A stretch of 46,397 nucleotides of DNA from assembly GCF_900167015.1 (NCBI RefSeq), contig NZ_FUXX01000021.1:1-46397 (forward strand), read 5' to 3'. The position numbers and the translations under genes are program-made. This DNA is from Succinivibrio dextrinosolvens DSM 3072. Its GTDB lineage: Bacteria > Pseudomonadota > Gammaproteobacteria > Enterobacterales > Succinivibrionaceae. The notes below the pieces were generated by a model. That model did no database searches, was not told the origin of the DNA, and saw only the letters and a program-made list of their open reading frames with translations. Of the stretch, positions 1 to 8,285 are shown one piece after another. Numbering within the stretch: the first letter of the stretch is position 1; each line of letters begins with the position of its first letter.

Positions 1-1
1 A

Positions 2-118
2 AGATTCAGACTGCGATCTAAAGCGAAGGTAATAATTGAATTTGGGCTTGTGGCTCTGGCTCATAATATAAGAAAATGGGCCAATATAAGAAATGAAATG
101 AATGCGGTAATAAGTTAA
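2..118 (+). pseudogene. C-terminal end of IS1182-like transposase (cut by window edge)
   Basis: Reading from base 2, 38 codons run open to a TAA at 116-118. The peptide contains the stretches KVIIEFGLVALAHNIRKW and a leading RFRLRS. This matches the usual tail of IS1182/IS4-type DDE transposases, in which an aromatic-x-x-R-x-x-x-KV-x-x-E-x-x-L-x-x-LA-x-N-x-x-K pattern ends the protein. Only the tail is visible, so whether the element is intact is unknown. No terminal inverted repeat could be recognised in the AT-rich DNA that follows. Family assignment rests on this motif alone. Confidence 0.55.
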
Positions 119-260
119 AAAAGAACAAGAAATACCTTAAGCTTCCTACCTTATCTCTCTAAAAGTTCTAAAAATCTCCAATCAAAATAAATATCTCAAC
201 AAAATCGTATTTGAAAATTTCAATTCCCTAGAAATAACAAAATTCTATGTTTGAAAAATG
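119..260. other. AT-rich spacer, no gene seen
   Basis: The stretch lies between the transposase stop and the alaA terminator. No open frame with a ribosome site and no RNA gene was seen. It may include the end of the insertion element. Confidence 0.5.
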
Positions 261-299
261 AAAGAGGCTGACATACTTTTTAGCCAGCCTCTTTGTCTA
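261..299 (-). terminator. Rho-independent terminator of alaA
   Basis: A perfect 10-bp stem (AAAGAGGCTG at 261-270 with CAGCCTCTTT at 285-294) lies just past the alaA stop. It is followed on the minus strand by a T-rich stretch. Confidence 0.75.
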
Positions 300-320
300 A
301 TAATGTGATTTTCAAGACTG

Positions 321-1532
321 TTATTGTCTATATGTCTTTAAGAAATGTTCCAGTCTGTCACAGGCATCGTTAATAATGTCGATTGATGGCAGGAATACCA
401 TTCTGAAATGGTTTGGCTCCGGCCAGTTGAAACCTGTTCCCTGAACAATAAGCATCTTTTCCTGACGTAACAGATCCATAGCGAATTTCTGATCATCCTT
501 GATGTTGAATTTCTTATCCAGCTTAGGGAACATGTACAATGCACCGTGAGGTTTTACAACAGTAATACCATCAATCGAGTTCAATCTCTCGTACATTGCA
601 GCTCTCTGCTGATATAGACGACCACCAGGAATAATCAGTTCATTGATACTCTGATATCCTCCAAGCGCAGTCTGAATGGCATGCTGTAGAGGTACGTTAG
701 CACAGAGTCTCATAGCCATCATGATCTTGATGCCGTCTAAGAAGCCTTTGTTTCTCTTCTCTGGGCCTGTAATCATAATCCATCCCATTCTGAATCCGCA
801 TGCTCTGTAAACCTTTGATAGTCCATTGAAGGTTACAATTGTAACGTCGTCAGCAAGGGTACAGATACTTCTGTGGGCTACGTCATCATAAAGAATCTTG
901 TCGTAGATTTCGTCTGCAAAAATAACCAGATCATTCTGTCTTGCAAATTCAACAATTTCCTGAAGAACAGGAGTAGGGTATACAGCACCAGTTGGATTGT
1001 TTGGGTTAATTAAAACAATACCTACTGTTCTTGAGCTTAATTTCTTTTTCATATCCTCAAGATCTGGATACCAGTTTGACTGCTCGTCACACATGTAGTG
1101 AACAGCTTTTCCTCCTGCAAGGTTAATAGCTGCGGTCCATAGAGGGTAATCAGGAGCAGGTACCAAAACTTCATCACCGTTGTTTAACAGTGCATTCATA
1201 GTCATGGTGATAAGCTCTGATGCTCCATTTCCAATAAAAATATCGTCAGCATCAACGCTCTTTAGACCCTTCTGCTGATAATACTGAGCAATAGCTTTAC
1301 GAGCAGAGAAAATTCCGTTTGATTCACAGTAGCCCTGAGAGTTTGGAATATTTCTAATTACGTCACGGACTACTTCTTCTGGCGCCTCAAAACCAAATGG
1401 CGCGGTGTTACCGATGTTTAATTTAAGGATTCTCTGTCCTTCTTCTTCCATTCTTAAAGCTTCTTGATGGATTTTTCCTCGGATGTCATAACAAACATTA
1501 TCAAGTTTGTGGGATTTTTGTAGTAATTTCAT
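321..1532 (-). CDS. alaA: Glutamate-pyruvate (alanine) aminotransferase, AlaA type
   Basis: A 403-residue cytoplasmic PLP enzyme of fold type I, class I/II aminotransferases. It is expected to transfer an amino group from glutamate to pyruvate to form alanine. Visible marks are the GNGASELI cofactor-phosphate region near residue 101, the NPNNPTGAVYP motif near 176-186, the DEIYDKILYD stretch near 207-216, and the Schiff-base lysine K240 in FNGLSKVYRACGFRMGW. Length and N-terminus match the E. coli AlaA/YfbQ family. No clear Shine-Dalgarno precedes the ATG. It is a single-gene unit: its own terminator lies downstream and dacB, on the same strand, ends 111 bp upstream. The exact substrate is a family-level inference. 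Confidence 0.9.
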   Translation of the reverse strand: MKLLQKSHKLDNVCYDIRGKIHQEALRMEEEGQRILKLNIGNTAPFGFEAPEEVVRDVIRNIPNSQGYCESNGIFSARKAIAQYYQQKGLKSVDADDIFIGNGASELITMTMNALLNNGDEVLVPAPDYPLWTAAINLAGGKAVHYMCDEQSNWYPDLEDMKKKLSSRTVGIVLINPNNPTGAVYPTPVLQEIVEFARQNDLVIFADEIYDKILYDDVAHRSICTLADDVTIVTFNGLSKVYRACGFRMGWIMITGPEKRNKGFLDGIKIMMAMRLCANVPLQHAIQTALGGYQSINELIIPGGRLYQQRAAMYERLNSIDGITVVKPHGALYMFPKLDKKFNIKDDQKFAMDLLRQEKMLIVQGTGFNWPEPNHFRMVFLPSIDIINDACDRLEHFLKTYRQ

Positions 1533-1643
1533 AATAAAATATACACCGTATTTATAAGTGGTTTTGAGTAAACTTGATTTTACATCATTAATCCATATTA
1601 GTGAACATAAAGCGCATCTGGCTGTATTTAATATAGGTCAGAA

Positions 1644-3128
1644 TCAGAAATCTCTTCCCATAACCTTTTCGTCATAAATCTGTTCTAGAACATAACGCTC
1701 ATATCCTAAATGAGGTGATGCTATCTTATGGTATTTAACCAGATCTCTGGTTTTCTGATCATATGATAGTGAATTTGTGTAGAAAACAAATGGTACTCTG
1801 GTTCCTGATTTTGTTCTCATAAAGCCCATAAGGTTAGATACATTCTGAAGAGAACCTGTTTTTGCTGCAACATTCTTTCCGAGAGGAGGATTCTTTGTAG
1901 ATGCTCTCCAGTGTAAAGTTCCAGATTCATCTGCTACAGGAAGCAGCTTAATAAAACCAATCTTATCATCATTAAGATTGATGAACTCCAGAATCTCAAG
2001 CATCTTGTGAGGAGTTACTAGATTATGAGGTGAAAGGCCATTTCCATCAACAATATATGTATTTCCTAAATTGATATTTGCATATTTCAGAAGTACAGCT
2101 CTAAGAGCTCTGGTTGTACGAGGATATGTTGCTGGAAGCTTATAGAATTCTGCACCCACTGTTTTTGCAATAGCATCCGCATACAGGTTGTTAGAACGGT
2201 AAAGCATATATTTCACCAGTTCAGACATAGGTTTGGATTCAATAGATCCAACTGTGGTATAGCCTTCCTGAGGAGAACGTGCAATTTTTATCGAGTAAAC
2301 ACTGATTCCTTTCTCCTTTAAAAGCTGATTTGTCCAATCTACCGCCCACTGATCCGGGTCTGAAATTGATAAAGAAAGCGGCCAAGGTTGATTCTTTCCA
2401 ATTACAGGAACACAGCCTGTAATGTGGTACTGATTCTTCATGTACAGGTTGGCTTCGAGCTCACAGTTGCCGCCGTAGCTAGACTGCTTGACACCTATTG
2501 CATCTGACTGGATGGAGATTGGACTTGCTGCATTAAGTTTAGCTGTAGCTACTTCTCCAATTCCGTTTGGCTGAAGCTGTGCAAATACACAGTTTCTGTT
2601 GATGATTGCTGTACTTGCAGGCGAGGTAAAGCAGATTGGAAGATCGTTCCAAGACCAGCCTTCTCCCTTTGACATTCCCGCAAACTTACTTACATCAATA
2701 ATTACATCTCCTGCAATTTTTTTGACTTTTGCAGATACAAGAGTATTGATAAGTGTTCTGTATGACTGAGTGGTGAAGCTAGGATCACCATCGAATTTAA
2801 TAAGAACATTTCCCTGTAGAACACCGTTATTATCAACCTTAATGTTGCCCTGAGAACTTACCTGTCTGGCTGAAACCTCAAGATTTGTTTTGAATTTATA
2901 GTCATGACCAAGATACAGAATTGCTGCAAGACCTGTAATAACCTTTAAGGTTGATGCGGGATGCATGTATGTATCAATGTTTTTTCCATATATATTGTTG
3001 TCGTTTGGTCTTAAATAGGCGACTCCAATCTGAGATCCCGGAATAGGGTTTGGATTTGATTTAATAGCTAAAGATGAAGATGAATAAAGAAGAGCTGAAG
3101 TAACTAGTAATTTTAAATATTTGTTCAT
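1644..3128 (-). CDS. dacB: D-alanyl-D-alanine carboxypeptidase/endopeptidase (PBP4, peptidase S13)
   Basis: A 494-residue periplasmic penicillin-binding protein that trims or cleaves peptidoglycan cross-links. A signal peptide occupies about residues 1-21 (basic MNKYLK start, hydrophobic core). The three active-site motifs are present in order: S59-T-L-K62 (SxxK), S312-N-N314 (SxN) and K423-T-G425 (KTG). The long insert between the first and second motifs is typical of the DacB family. Length is close to that of E. coli PBP4. The gene is divergent from fabV. No Shine-Dalgarno is obvious before the ATG. Whether it acts mainly as carboxypeptidase or endopeptidase cannot be told. Confidence 0.92.
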   Translation of the reverse strand: MNKYLKLLVTSALLYSSSSLAIKSNPNPIPGSQIGVAYLRPNDNNIYGKNIDTYMHPASTLKVITGLAAILYLGHDYKFKTNLEVSARQVSSQGNIKVDNNGVLQGNVLIKFDGDPSFTTQSYRTLINTLVSAKVKKIAGDVIIDVSKFAGMSKGEGWSWNDLPICFTSPASTAIINRNCVFAQLQPNGIGEVATAKLNAASPISIQSDAIGVKQSSYGGNCELEANLYMKNQYHITGCVPVIGKNQPWPLSLSISDPDQWAVDWTNQLLKEKGISVYSIKIARSPQEGYTTVGSIESKPMSELVKYMLYRSNNLYADAIAKTVGAEFYKLPATYPRTTRALRAVLLKYANINLGNTYIVDGNGLSPHNLVTPHKMLEILEFINLNDDKIGFIKLLPVADESGTLHWRASTKNPPLGKNVAAKTGSLQNVSNLMGFMRTKSGTRVPFVFYTNSLSYDQKTRDLVKYHKIASPHLGYERYVLEQIYDEKVMGRDF

Positions 3129-3258
3129 TTTTTTTGTCGGAATCTATGTAATCTAATGTTCTAGGCGAGAATTATACACCAATTATCTATTTGAAGAGGG
3201 GATTTAAACGGCTTATCCTCGTCTTTGTGACGCATTAGCAGTCGTTGAGTTTAAAATA

Positions 3259-3267
3259 TGATAAAAT
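3259..3267 (+). promoter_or_regulatory. Extended -10 promoter of fabV
   Basis: TGATAAAAT is a TGn-extended -10 element. Transcription would start near 3274, so a possible in-frame TTG at 3245 lies outside the transcript. This supports the ATG at 3311 as the start. Confidence 0.6.
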
Positions 3268-3310
3268 CACAGCAGTTTTTATAAATACGCTCATAAAGGA
3301 GATATTTTTC

Positions 3311-4507
3311 ATGATTATCGAGCCAAAGGCACGTGGTTTCATATGTGTTACAACTCATCCAACAGGATGTGACTTAAATGTTAAAGAGCAGATTGAACTA
3401 GTAAAGAAAAAGGGCCCTGTTGCCAACGGTCCTAAGAAAGTTTTAGTAATTGGTGCTTCAACCGGTTATGGTTTAGCTTCACGTATCAGTGCAGCATTTG
3501 GCTCTAATGCTGCTACCTTGGGCGTATTCTTTGAGAAGCCTGGTTCAGAGAAGAGACCAGGTTCTGCTGGTTGGTACAATACCTGTGCATTTACAAAATA
3601 TGCTAAAGAAGCAGGTTTATATGCAAAGAATATCAATGCAGATGCATTCTCTGATGAGTGTCGTAACAAGGCAATTGAGATTATCAAAGAGGATCTTGGC
3701 AAGATCGACCTTGTTGTTTACTCTCTTGCAGCTCCTGTACGTAAGATGCCACAGACTGGTGAAGTAGTTCGCTCTTCATTAAAGCCAATTGGTCAGACTT
3801 ATACTTCAACTGCAATTGATACCAACAAGAATGAGATTATCACTGCATCTCTAGAGCCTGCTACCGAGGAAGAAATCGAGAATACCGTAAAGGTTATGGG
3901 TGGTCAGGACTGGGAGCTATGGATTGAGGCTCTAAAGAATGCTGGCGTTCTAGCAGAAGGCTGTAAGACTGTTGCATACAGCTATATCGGTACAGAGATT
4001 ACATGGCCAATCTATTGGCACGGTGCTTTAGGTAAGGCTAAGGAAGATCTTGATAGAGCTGCAAAGGCTAACTGCGAGAGATTAGCTTCTGTTGGTGGTG
4101 AGGCTAAGGTTGCTGTATTAAAGAGTGTTGTAACTCAGGCTTCATCTGCAATTCCTGTAATGCCTTTATACATTTCTCTATGCTTTAAGGTAATGAGAGA
4201 GCAGGGTATTTACGAGTCTGTAATTGAGCACATTTACAGAATGTTCTCTGAAATTTACTCAAAGACAGTTGAGATCGACGATAAGAACCGTATCCGCATG
4301 GATTCTTGGGAATTACGTGACTCAGTTCAGAACAAGTGCAAGGAATTATGGCCAAAGGTTACAACTGATAATCTATTTGAAATGTCTGATTATGCTGATT
4401 ACAAGAAACAGTTCTTACAGCTATTCGGCTTTGAAGTAGATGGCGTTGACTACACCAAGGATGTAAATCCTGATGTTGCAATGGATAATCTTGAGAATAT
4501 GCTTTAA
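3311..4507 (+). CDS. fabV: Trans-2-enoyl-CoA/enoyl-ACP reductase (NADH), FabV
   Basis: A 398-residue short-chain-dehydrogenase-like reductase that performs the last step of fatty acid elongation, or reduces crotonyl-CoA in some anaerobes. The NADH-binding GASTGYG lies at residues 48-54. The FabV signature Y-x8-K is seen as Y235 and K244 inside [18 protein letters not shown]. The start is set by AAGGAG at 3297-3302 and by the extended -10 upstream. FabV replaces FabI as enoyl reductase in many Vibrio, Aeromonas and Pseudomonas relatives. Whether this organism also carries FabI cannot be seen. Monocistronic, with its own terminator. Confidence 0.95.
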   Translation: MIIEPKARGFICVTTHPTGCDLNVKEQIELVKKKGPVANGPKKVLVIGASTGYGLASRISAAFGSNAATLGVFFEKPGSEKRPGSAGWYNTCAFTKYAKEAGLYAKNINADAFSDECRNKAIEIIKEDLGKIDLVVYSLAAPVRKMPQTGEVVRSSLKPIGQTYTSTAIDTNKNEIITASLEPATEEEIENTVKVMGGQDWELWIEALKNAGVLAEGCKTVAYSYIGTEITWPIYWHGALGKAKEDLDRAAKANCERLASVGGEAKVAVLKSVVTQASSAIPVMPLYISLCFKVMREQGIYESVIEHIYRMFSEIYSKTVEIDDKNRIRMDSWELRDSVQNKCKELWPKVTTDNLFEMSDYADYKKQFLQLFGFEVDGVDYTKDVNPDVAMDNLENML

Positions 4508-4532
4508 TAAAAAGATGTATTTTTAAGGAGAG

Positions 4533-4566
4533 ATGCCAACCTGAAAACAGGCTGGCATTTTTTTTG
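4533..4566 (+). terminator. Terminator of fabV, possibly bidirectional
   Basis: An 11-bp stem with one mismatch (4533-4543 with 4548-4558, loop AAAA) is followed by a run of T. It lies between the convergent fabV and folD. On the minus strand the mismatch becomes a G-U pair but the T run is missing. Confidence 0.8.
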
Positions 4567-5427
4567 TTAAATTTTGCTTAGATAAGAGGTAACAGTATTC
4601 TGCATTAAGGTCGCAATGGTCATAGGACCAACTCCGCCAGGAACCGGTGTGATGTAAGCTGCGTGCTGAGATGCTTTCTCAAAATCAACATCACCGCATA
4701 ATTTTCCATCAGGAAGTCTGTTAATTCCAACATCAATAACTGTAGCTCCGTCCTTAACCAAATCACCATCAAGAAATTTTGGTTTACCTACTGCTACAAC
4801 CAGAATATCTGCATTTTTGATCAGAGCTTTCTGATCCTCTGGTTTTGAGAATCTGTGAGTAACTGTTGTGGTACATCCTGCTAGAAGCAGTTCAAGTGCC
4901 ATTGGTCTTCCCACAATATTTGATGCACCAACTACAACGGCATTTAACCCCTTTAGATCTTCACCTAAAGTTTTCTTTAACAGAGTCATTATTCCATGAG
5001 GGGTACATGCACAGATGTAAGGAATTCTCTGAACCAGTCTTCCAACATTATATGGATGGAATCCATCAACATCTTTCTCTGATGAAATAAGTTCAACAAT
5101 TCTTGACTCATCCAGATGTGAAGGTAGAGGAAACTGAACTAAGATTCCGTCAACTTCAGGATTATTGTTCAGTTCTTCAATTAAAGCATCAAGCTCATCT
5201 TGAGTGGTTGATTCTGGAAGATCATATGCAAAAGATCTGATGCCGACATCTTCACATGCTTTTCTTTTATTTCTTACATATACCTGAGAGGCAGGATCTG
5301 ATCCTACAAGTACAACAGCCAAACCTGGACGGCGGAATCCTTGATTTACCTTTGCATCTACAGTTTCTCTAAGTTCTGCTCTTAACTGTTTTGCAATGTT
5401 CTTACCGTCAATGATTTGAGCTGTCAT
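4567..5427 (-). CDS. folD: Bifunctional methylene-THF dehydrogenase / methenyl-THF cyclohydrolase
   Basis: A 286-residue cytosolic enzyme that interconverts 5,10-methylene-, methenyl- and 10-formyl-tetrahydrofolate, feeding purine and formyl-Met synthesis. Family marks are [16 protein letters not shown] (active-site Y50, K54), [10 protein letters not shown] near 95-104, the NADP-binding [12 protein letters not shown], and the closing [16 protein letters not shown]. Length matches E. coli FolD (288). It lies 4 nt downstream of the TauE/SafE gene on the same strand, so the two are probably cotranscribed, although no functional link is evident. Confidence 0.96.
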   Translation of the reverse strand: MTAQIIDGKNIAKQLRAELRETVDAKVNQGFRRPGLAVVLVGSDPASQVYVRNKRKACEDVGIRSFAYDLPESTTQDELDALIEELNNNPEVDGILVQFPLPSHLDESRIVELISSEKDVDGFHPYNVGRLVQRIPYICACTPHGIMTLLKKTLGEDLKGLNAVVVGASNIVGRPMALELLLAGCTTTVTHRFSKPEDQKALIKNADILVVAVGKPKFLDGDLVKDGATVIDVGINRLPDGKLCGDVDFEKASQHAAYITPVPGGVGPMTIATLMQNTVTSYLSKI

Positions 5428-5431
5428 TTGT

Positions 5432-6355
5432 TTATTTCTCCTCGATAAACTGCGATTGTTCTACTGCTGGCTCTTCAACCTGCTGTACAACCTGAGGCTC
5501 GGATACCTTGGTGTAATAGGTTATGCCTTTGTACAGCATGTTTGCGCTAATTATAAACAAAGCTACAGCAAAAATGCGTTTTAATGTTACTGGAGCGATT
5601 TTTTTACCAATATTGACTCCTAGTGGTGCACAGAAGAATGAAATAGGTACTACACAAATGGCAGCAAGAACATTAACAAGACCAAATGTTCCTAAAGGTG
5701 CACCTGCAGGAGTAGAGTTTAAATTGGTGAATATCATTAGAAGGGCTCCTGGTACACATACAAAAAGTGAAACTGCAGATGATGTACCAATTGATTTATG
5801 AGGTGGTACTGAACAAGCATTCAGCACTGGTACTGTAAGAGTTCCTCCTCCGATTCCAAGCATTGATGAGAAGCATGCAATGCAGAATGCAATACAATTT
5901 TGACCAAATTTTCCTGGTAATTTATCAAAAGCTGGTTTTGCTTTTGCTCTGAATAAAGTGTTGATGGAGTTTAAAATCATTACACTACCAAACAGAATGG
6001 TTAACCAGGCTCCGCCTAGGAATTTTGAAACCATGATTCCGATAAAAACACCTACAAGCATAGCAACAGACCATGCTTTAATTACTTCAATATCAGTATT
6101 TCCTTTTTTATTCTGAGATCTTGCTGCAGATATAGATGTTGGAATCATACATAAAAGAGACGTTCCGGTTGCAATGATAACAGCAACGTCCAAAGGGACT
6201 TTAAAAAATACGGTGAAAACAAAAGTGAAGCAAGGAACAAAAATAATTCCTCCTCCTACTCCCAGCAAGCCTGCAAGAAAACCTGCAACAACACCACATA
6301 AGGCTAGAATAGCGATAGTTTCAACTAATTCAATCAGGGGAATTCCTAAAAACAT
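5432..6355 (-). CDS. TauE/SafE (TSUP) family membrane transporter
   Basis: A 307-residue integral inner-membrane protein with about eight hydrophobic segments. Two repeats of the family glycine motif are seen: [14 protein letters not shown] near residue 30 and [14 protein letters not shown] near 164. TSUP proteins export or import sulfite, sulfoacetate, other sulfonates or small organic anions; the substrate here cannot be read from sequence. The C-terminal 30 residues are acidic, glutamine-rich and probably cytosolic. A strong GGAGG precedes the ATG. The upstream region holds a TATAAT at 6454-6449 between inverted-repeat arms (see findings), which suggests regulation. Confidence 0.85.
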   Translation of the reverse strand: MFLGIPLIELVETIAILALCGVVAGFLAGLLGVGGGIIFVPCFTFVFTVFFKVPLDVAVIIATGTSLLCMIPTSISAARSQNKKGNTDIEVIKAWSVAMLVGVFIGIMVSKFLGGAWLTILFGSVMILNSINTLFRAKAKPAFDKLPGKFGQNCIAFCIACFSSMLGIGGGTLTVPVLNACSVPPHKSIGTSSAVSLFVCVPGALLMIFTNLNSTPAGAPLGTFGLVNVLAAICVVPISFFCAPLGVNIGKKIAPVTLKRIFAVALFIISANMLYKGITYYTKVSEPQVVQQVEEPAVEQSQFIEEK

Positions 6356-6408
6356 TTTTCCTCCTTTTTTTAACGATAATTAAGACCAACGCTATTGTAC
6401 AAAAATAT

Positions 6409-6479
6409 TTGTTAAATGATTAACAATCAGAAAAGAATCGTTCGTTTAATTATACTTTTATGAAAAAACAATAACGAAC
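6409..6479 (-). promoter_or_regulatory. Promoter region of the TauE/SafE gene with two inverted repeats
   Basis: Reading leftward, TATAAT is at 6454-6449. It sits between GTTCGTT (6440-6446) and AACGAAC (6473-6479). A second palindrome, TTGTTAA-ATGA-TTAACAA at 6409-6426, lies in the expected 5' leader. No good -35 was seen, consistent with an activator- or repressor-controlled promoter. The bound protein is unknown. Confidence 0.45.
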
Positions 6480-6569
6480 ACGAATCAAATTGCATTCGAT
6501 ATAAAAGGCATTTGTTTAAAATTTGAAAAAAGAGGAAAGTGAATTTTGCGAAAAAAGTCAAAATTTTTG

Positions 6570-6598
6570 TTGACGTACTCATATCTCTCTTGTATCAT
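6570..6598 (+). promoter_or_regulatory. Sigma-70 promoter of the tRNA cluster
   Basis: TTGACG (6570-6575), a 17-bp spacer, then TATCAT (6593-6598). The leader that follows contains a hairpin, CACTTCA/TGAAGTG (6614-6620 with 6627-6633), before the first tRNA. Confidence 0.75.
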
Positions 6599-6666
6599 AT
6601 CACACCGTTAAATCACTTCAGCGTTTTGAAGTGTGGTGTTAGGTTCAGTCCTAATTACTTACCTTT

Positions 6667-6743
6667 GCGTCCTTAGCTCAGTTGGATAGAGCAACAGCCT
6701 TCTAAGCTGTGGGTCAGAGGTTCGATTCCTCTAGGACGCGCCA
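6667..6743 (+). tRNA. tRNA-Arg (anticodon TCT)
   Basis: A 77-nt cloverleaf with acceptor GCGTCCT/AGGACGC, anticodon loop CTTCTAA, T-arm GGTTCGATTCC and encoded CCA. It reads AGA codons and is the first gene of a four-tRNA cluster. Confidence 0.95.
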
Positions 6744-6764
6744 ACGCTAATGATTTAATACAAT

Positions 6765-6841
6765 GGTGGCTATAGCTCAGTTGGTAGAGTCCCGGATTGT
6801 GATTCCGGTTGTCGAGGGTTCGAGCCCCTCTAGCCACCCCA
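6765..6841 (+). tRNA. tRNA-His (anticodon GTG)
   Basis: The cloverleaf has acceptor GTGGCTA/TAGCCAC with the extra G-1 opposite discriminator C73, the identity mark of tRNA-His. The anticodon loop is TTGTGAT and CCA is encoded. Confidence 0.95.
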
Positions 6842-6858
6842 TCTTAAGCACTGATTTT

Positions 6859-6942
6859 GCGGGAGTGGCGAAATTGGTAGACGCACCAGATTTAGGTTCT
6901 GGCGCCTTCGGTGTAAGAGTTCGAGTCTCTTCTCCCGCACCA
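6859..6942 (+). tRNA. tRNA-Leu (anticodon TAG), copy 1
   Basis: A class II tRNA of 84 nt with acceptor GCGGGAG/CTCCCGC, anticodon loop TTTAGGT, a long variable arm with TTCG loop and encoded CCA. It reads CUN codons. Confidence 0.95.
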
Positions 6943-6985
6943 TTTAGGTGTTTCGGTTCTTAAGATTTCTTCAAATTACAATTTT

Positions 6986-7069
6986 GCGGGAGTGGCGAAA
7001 TTGGTAGACGCACCAGATTTAGGTTCTGGCGCCTATGGTGTAAGAGTTCGAGTCTCTTCTCCCGCACCA
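6986..7069 (+). tRNA. tRNA-Leu (anticodon TAG), copy 2
   Basis: Same as copy 1 except that the variable-arm loop reads TATG instead of TTCG. It is a tandem duplication with start-to-start spacing of 127 bp. Confidence 0.95.
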
Positions 7070-7119
7070 TTTCTTAGTTTTCTCTTTATTAACTTAAATT
7101 TCATTTAAATTTTTTAAGA

Positions 7120-8184
7120 TTAGTTTGTGTATTTAATCTTGGATACGATTGTCTGCAGATTCTGTTTTGTCATTTGTGGGTTAAGTACATCTACGAGCGT
7201 ATCAAAACTTAAGTAGATCATCTCTTCTAGACAATCTTTTAAAGTAATTCTTCTGTATGAAAGCTCAATATTATGAAGTCTAGGATCTCTCTGTTCCTTT
7301 AATTTATCTTTTACTCTTTCTAGTGTATCAAGGTGTTCTTTGAAGCAGTTTCCTGTAATTATTACGTTGGACAGGTTGTAGATTGGAGCCATTACACTTA
7401 TAGCAAAAAACAATGCATCTTCAGTATGTTCTCCGAATACTCCAAGTGATTTTTCAAAACCATGAGGATATGGTAAGTGTGAGCACTCTGGAAATGAATT
7501 GTTTTTACCCAACTGAATGTCGCCATTTAGAAATATACCTAAGGCAACAGAACCTTCTCCGTTGTTGATAACGAGAGCGTTTTCTGTATTAATTTCTGGA
7601 GTGTTTTTTAGTTTCAGCAGGGTTCCATATGCAAAGTTATAAATAAAAGTTCTGATCTTGGTCTGTTTATAAACAATCTGTCCTAGCATGATATTTACAT
7701 CATCTAGATTATTGTTTCTATACATTATTCCGCTTTCACCCTGTTCAACCGTTGCATGGGTAGCAATAACTATAGATTTAATAAGAGCTCTGTTAATAAA
7801 ACAGTTCTTTGTAAGAGTATCAATAGCTATATCAATAGTTCTTGCGAATTCTTTTGCGGACTTAACATGGGGAAGTGGGGTTGAGGCTAGCTCTTTTTTA
7901 TGCCCGTATACAAAAACGTGTGCTGAAAAATCAGATAAGGTATGCACGATAAGAACAGTACAGTACTGCATATTATCTGATATCTTTAAGATCTGTCTAG
8001 GTCTGCCCAGATTGCTTTTATAGTCAGTATCTTCGTGTTTATCAATCAGTTTAGCCTCAAGTAAATTGCTTGTTAGTTTATTGATCTGTGCTTTACTGAG
8101 GTTGAGCTGTTTACATAATGCGACCTGAGATGATGGCTGACGATGAAGTATTTTTAAAATATTCTGCAGATTATTTGATGGCAT
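7120..8184 (-). CDS. ROK-family transcriptional regulator, degenerate sugar-kinase domain
   Basis: From the preferred start this is 354 residues. An N-terminal winged helix (about residues 1-70, containing KQLNLSKAQINKLTSNLLEA) ends in the typical LGRPRQILKI linker of NagC/Mlc/XylR regulators. A ROK-like domain follows. In that domain the phosphate-binding and zinc signatures look eroded: NNGEGSVALGIFLNGDIQLG stands where the usual GxGxGxG stretch would be, and no CxCGxxGCxE motif is present. It is therefore unlikely to be a kinase, and its effector is unknown. The start at 8184 has GAGG with 5-nt spacing. An alternative ATG at 8244 has no ribosome site and would place the pheA terminator inside the gene. 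Confidence 0.75.
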   Translation of the reverse strand: MPSNNLQNILKILHRQPSSQVALCKQLNLSKAQINKLTSNLLEAKLIDKHEDTDYKSNLGRPRQILKISDNMQYCTVLIVHTLSDFSAHVFVYGHKKELASTPLPHVKSAKEFARTIDIAIDTLTKNCFINRALIKSIVIATHATVEQGESGIMYRNNNLDDVNIMLGQIVYKQTKIRTFIYNFAYGTLLKLKNTPEINTENALVINNGEGSVALGIFLNGDIQLGKNNSFPECSHLPYPHGFEKSLGVFGEHTEDALFFAISVMAPIYNLSNVIITGNCFKEHLDTLERVKDKLKEQRDPRLHNIELSYRRITLKDCLEEMIYLSFDTLVDVLNPQMTKQNLQTIVSKIKYTN

Positions 8185-8209
8185 AAATACCTCGCGTCTA
8201 TCATCCCTT

Positions 8210-8241
8210 AAAACAAGAGACAGTCTTCTACGAAGACTGTC
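8210..8241 (-). terminator. Terminator of pheA
   Basis: A perfect palindrome, GACAGTCTTC-3 nt-GAAGACTGTC (8219-8241), is followed on the minus strand by TCTTGTTTT. It lies just past pheA and before the start of the ROK gene. It could alternatively be an operator for the ROK regulator. Confidence 0.65.
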
Positions 8242-8285
8242 CATTTATATGATATTTTGTGTTTATTTTAAACTAAGTGTTTTTT

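Noticed and set aside
3245..3310. Upstream TTG start for fabV
   Set aside because: It lies before the predicted transcription start and would add 22 residues not found in FabV.
6763..6963. A 66-codon frame over the tRNA cluster
   Set aside because: It lies entirely on tRNA-His and tRNA-Leu.
8185..8244. Upstream ATG start for the ROK gene
   Set aside because: It has no ribosome site and would include the pheA terminator hairpin.
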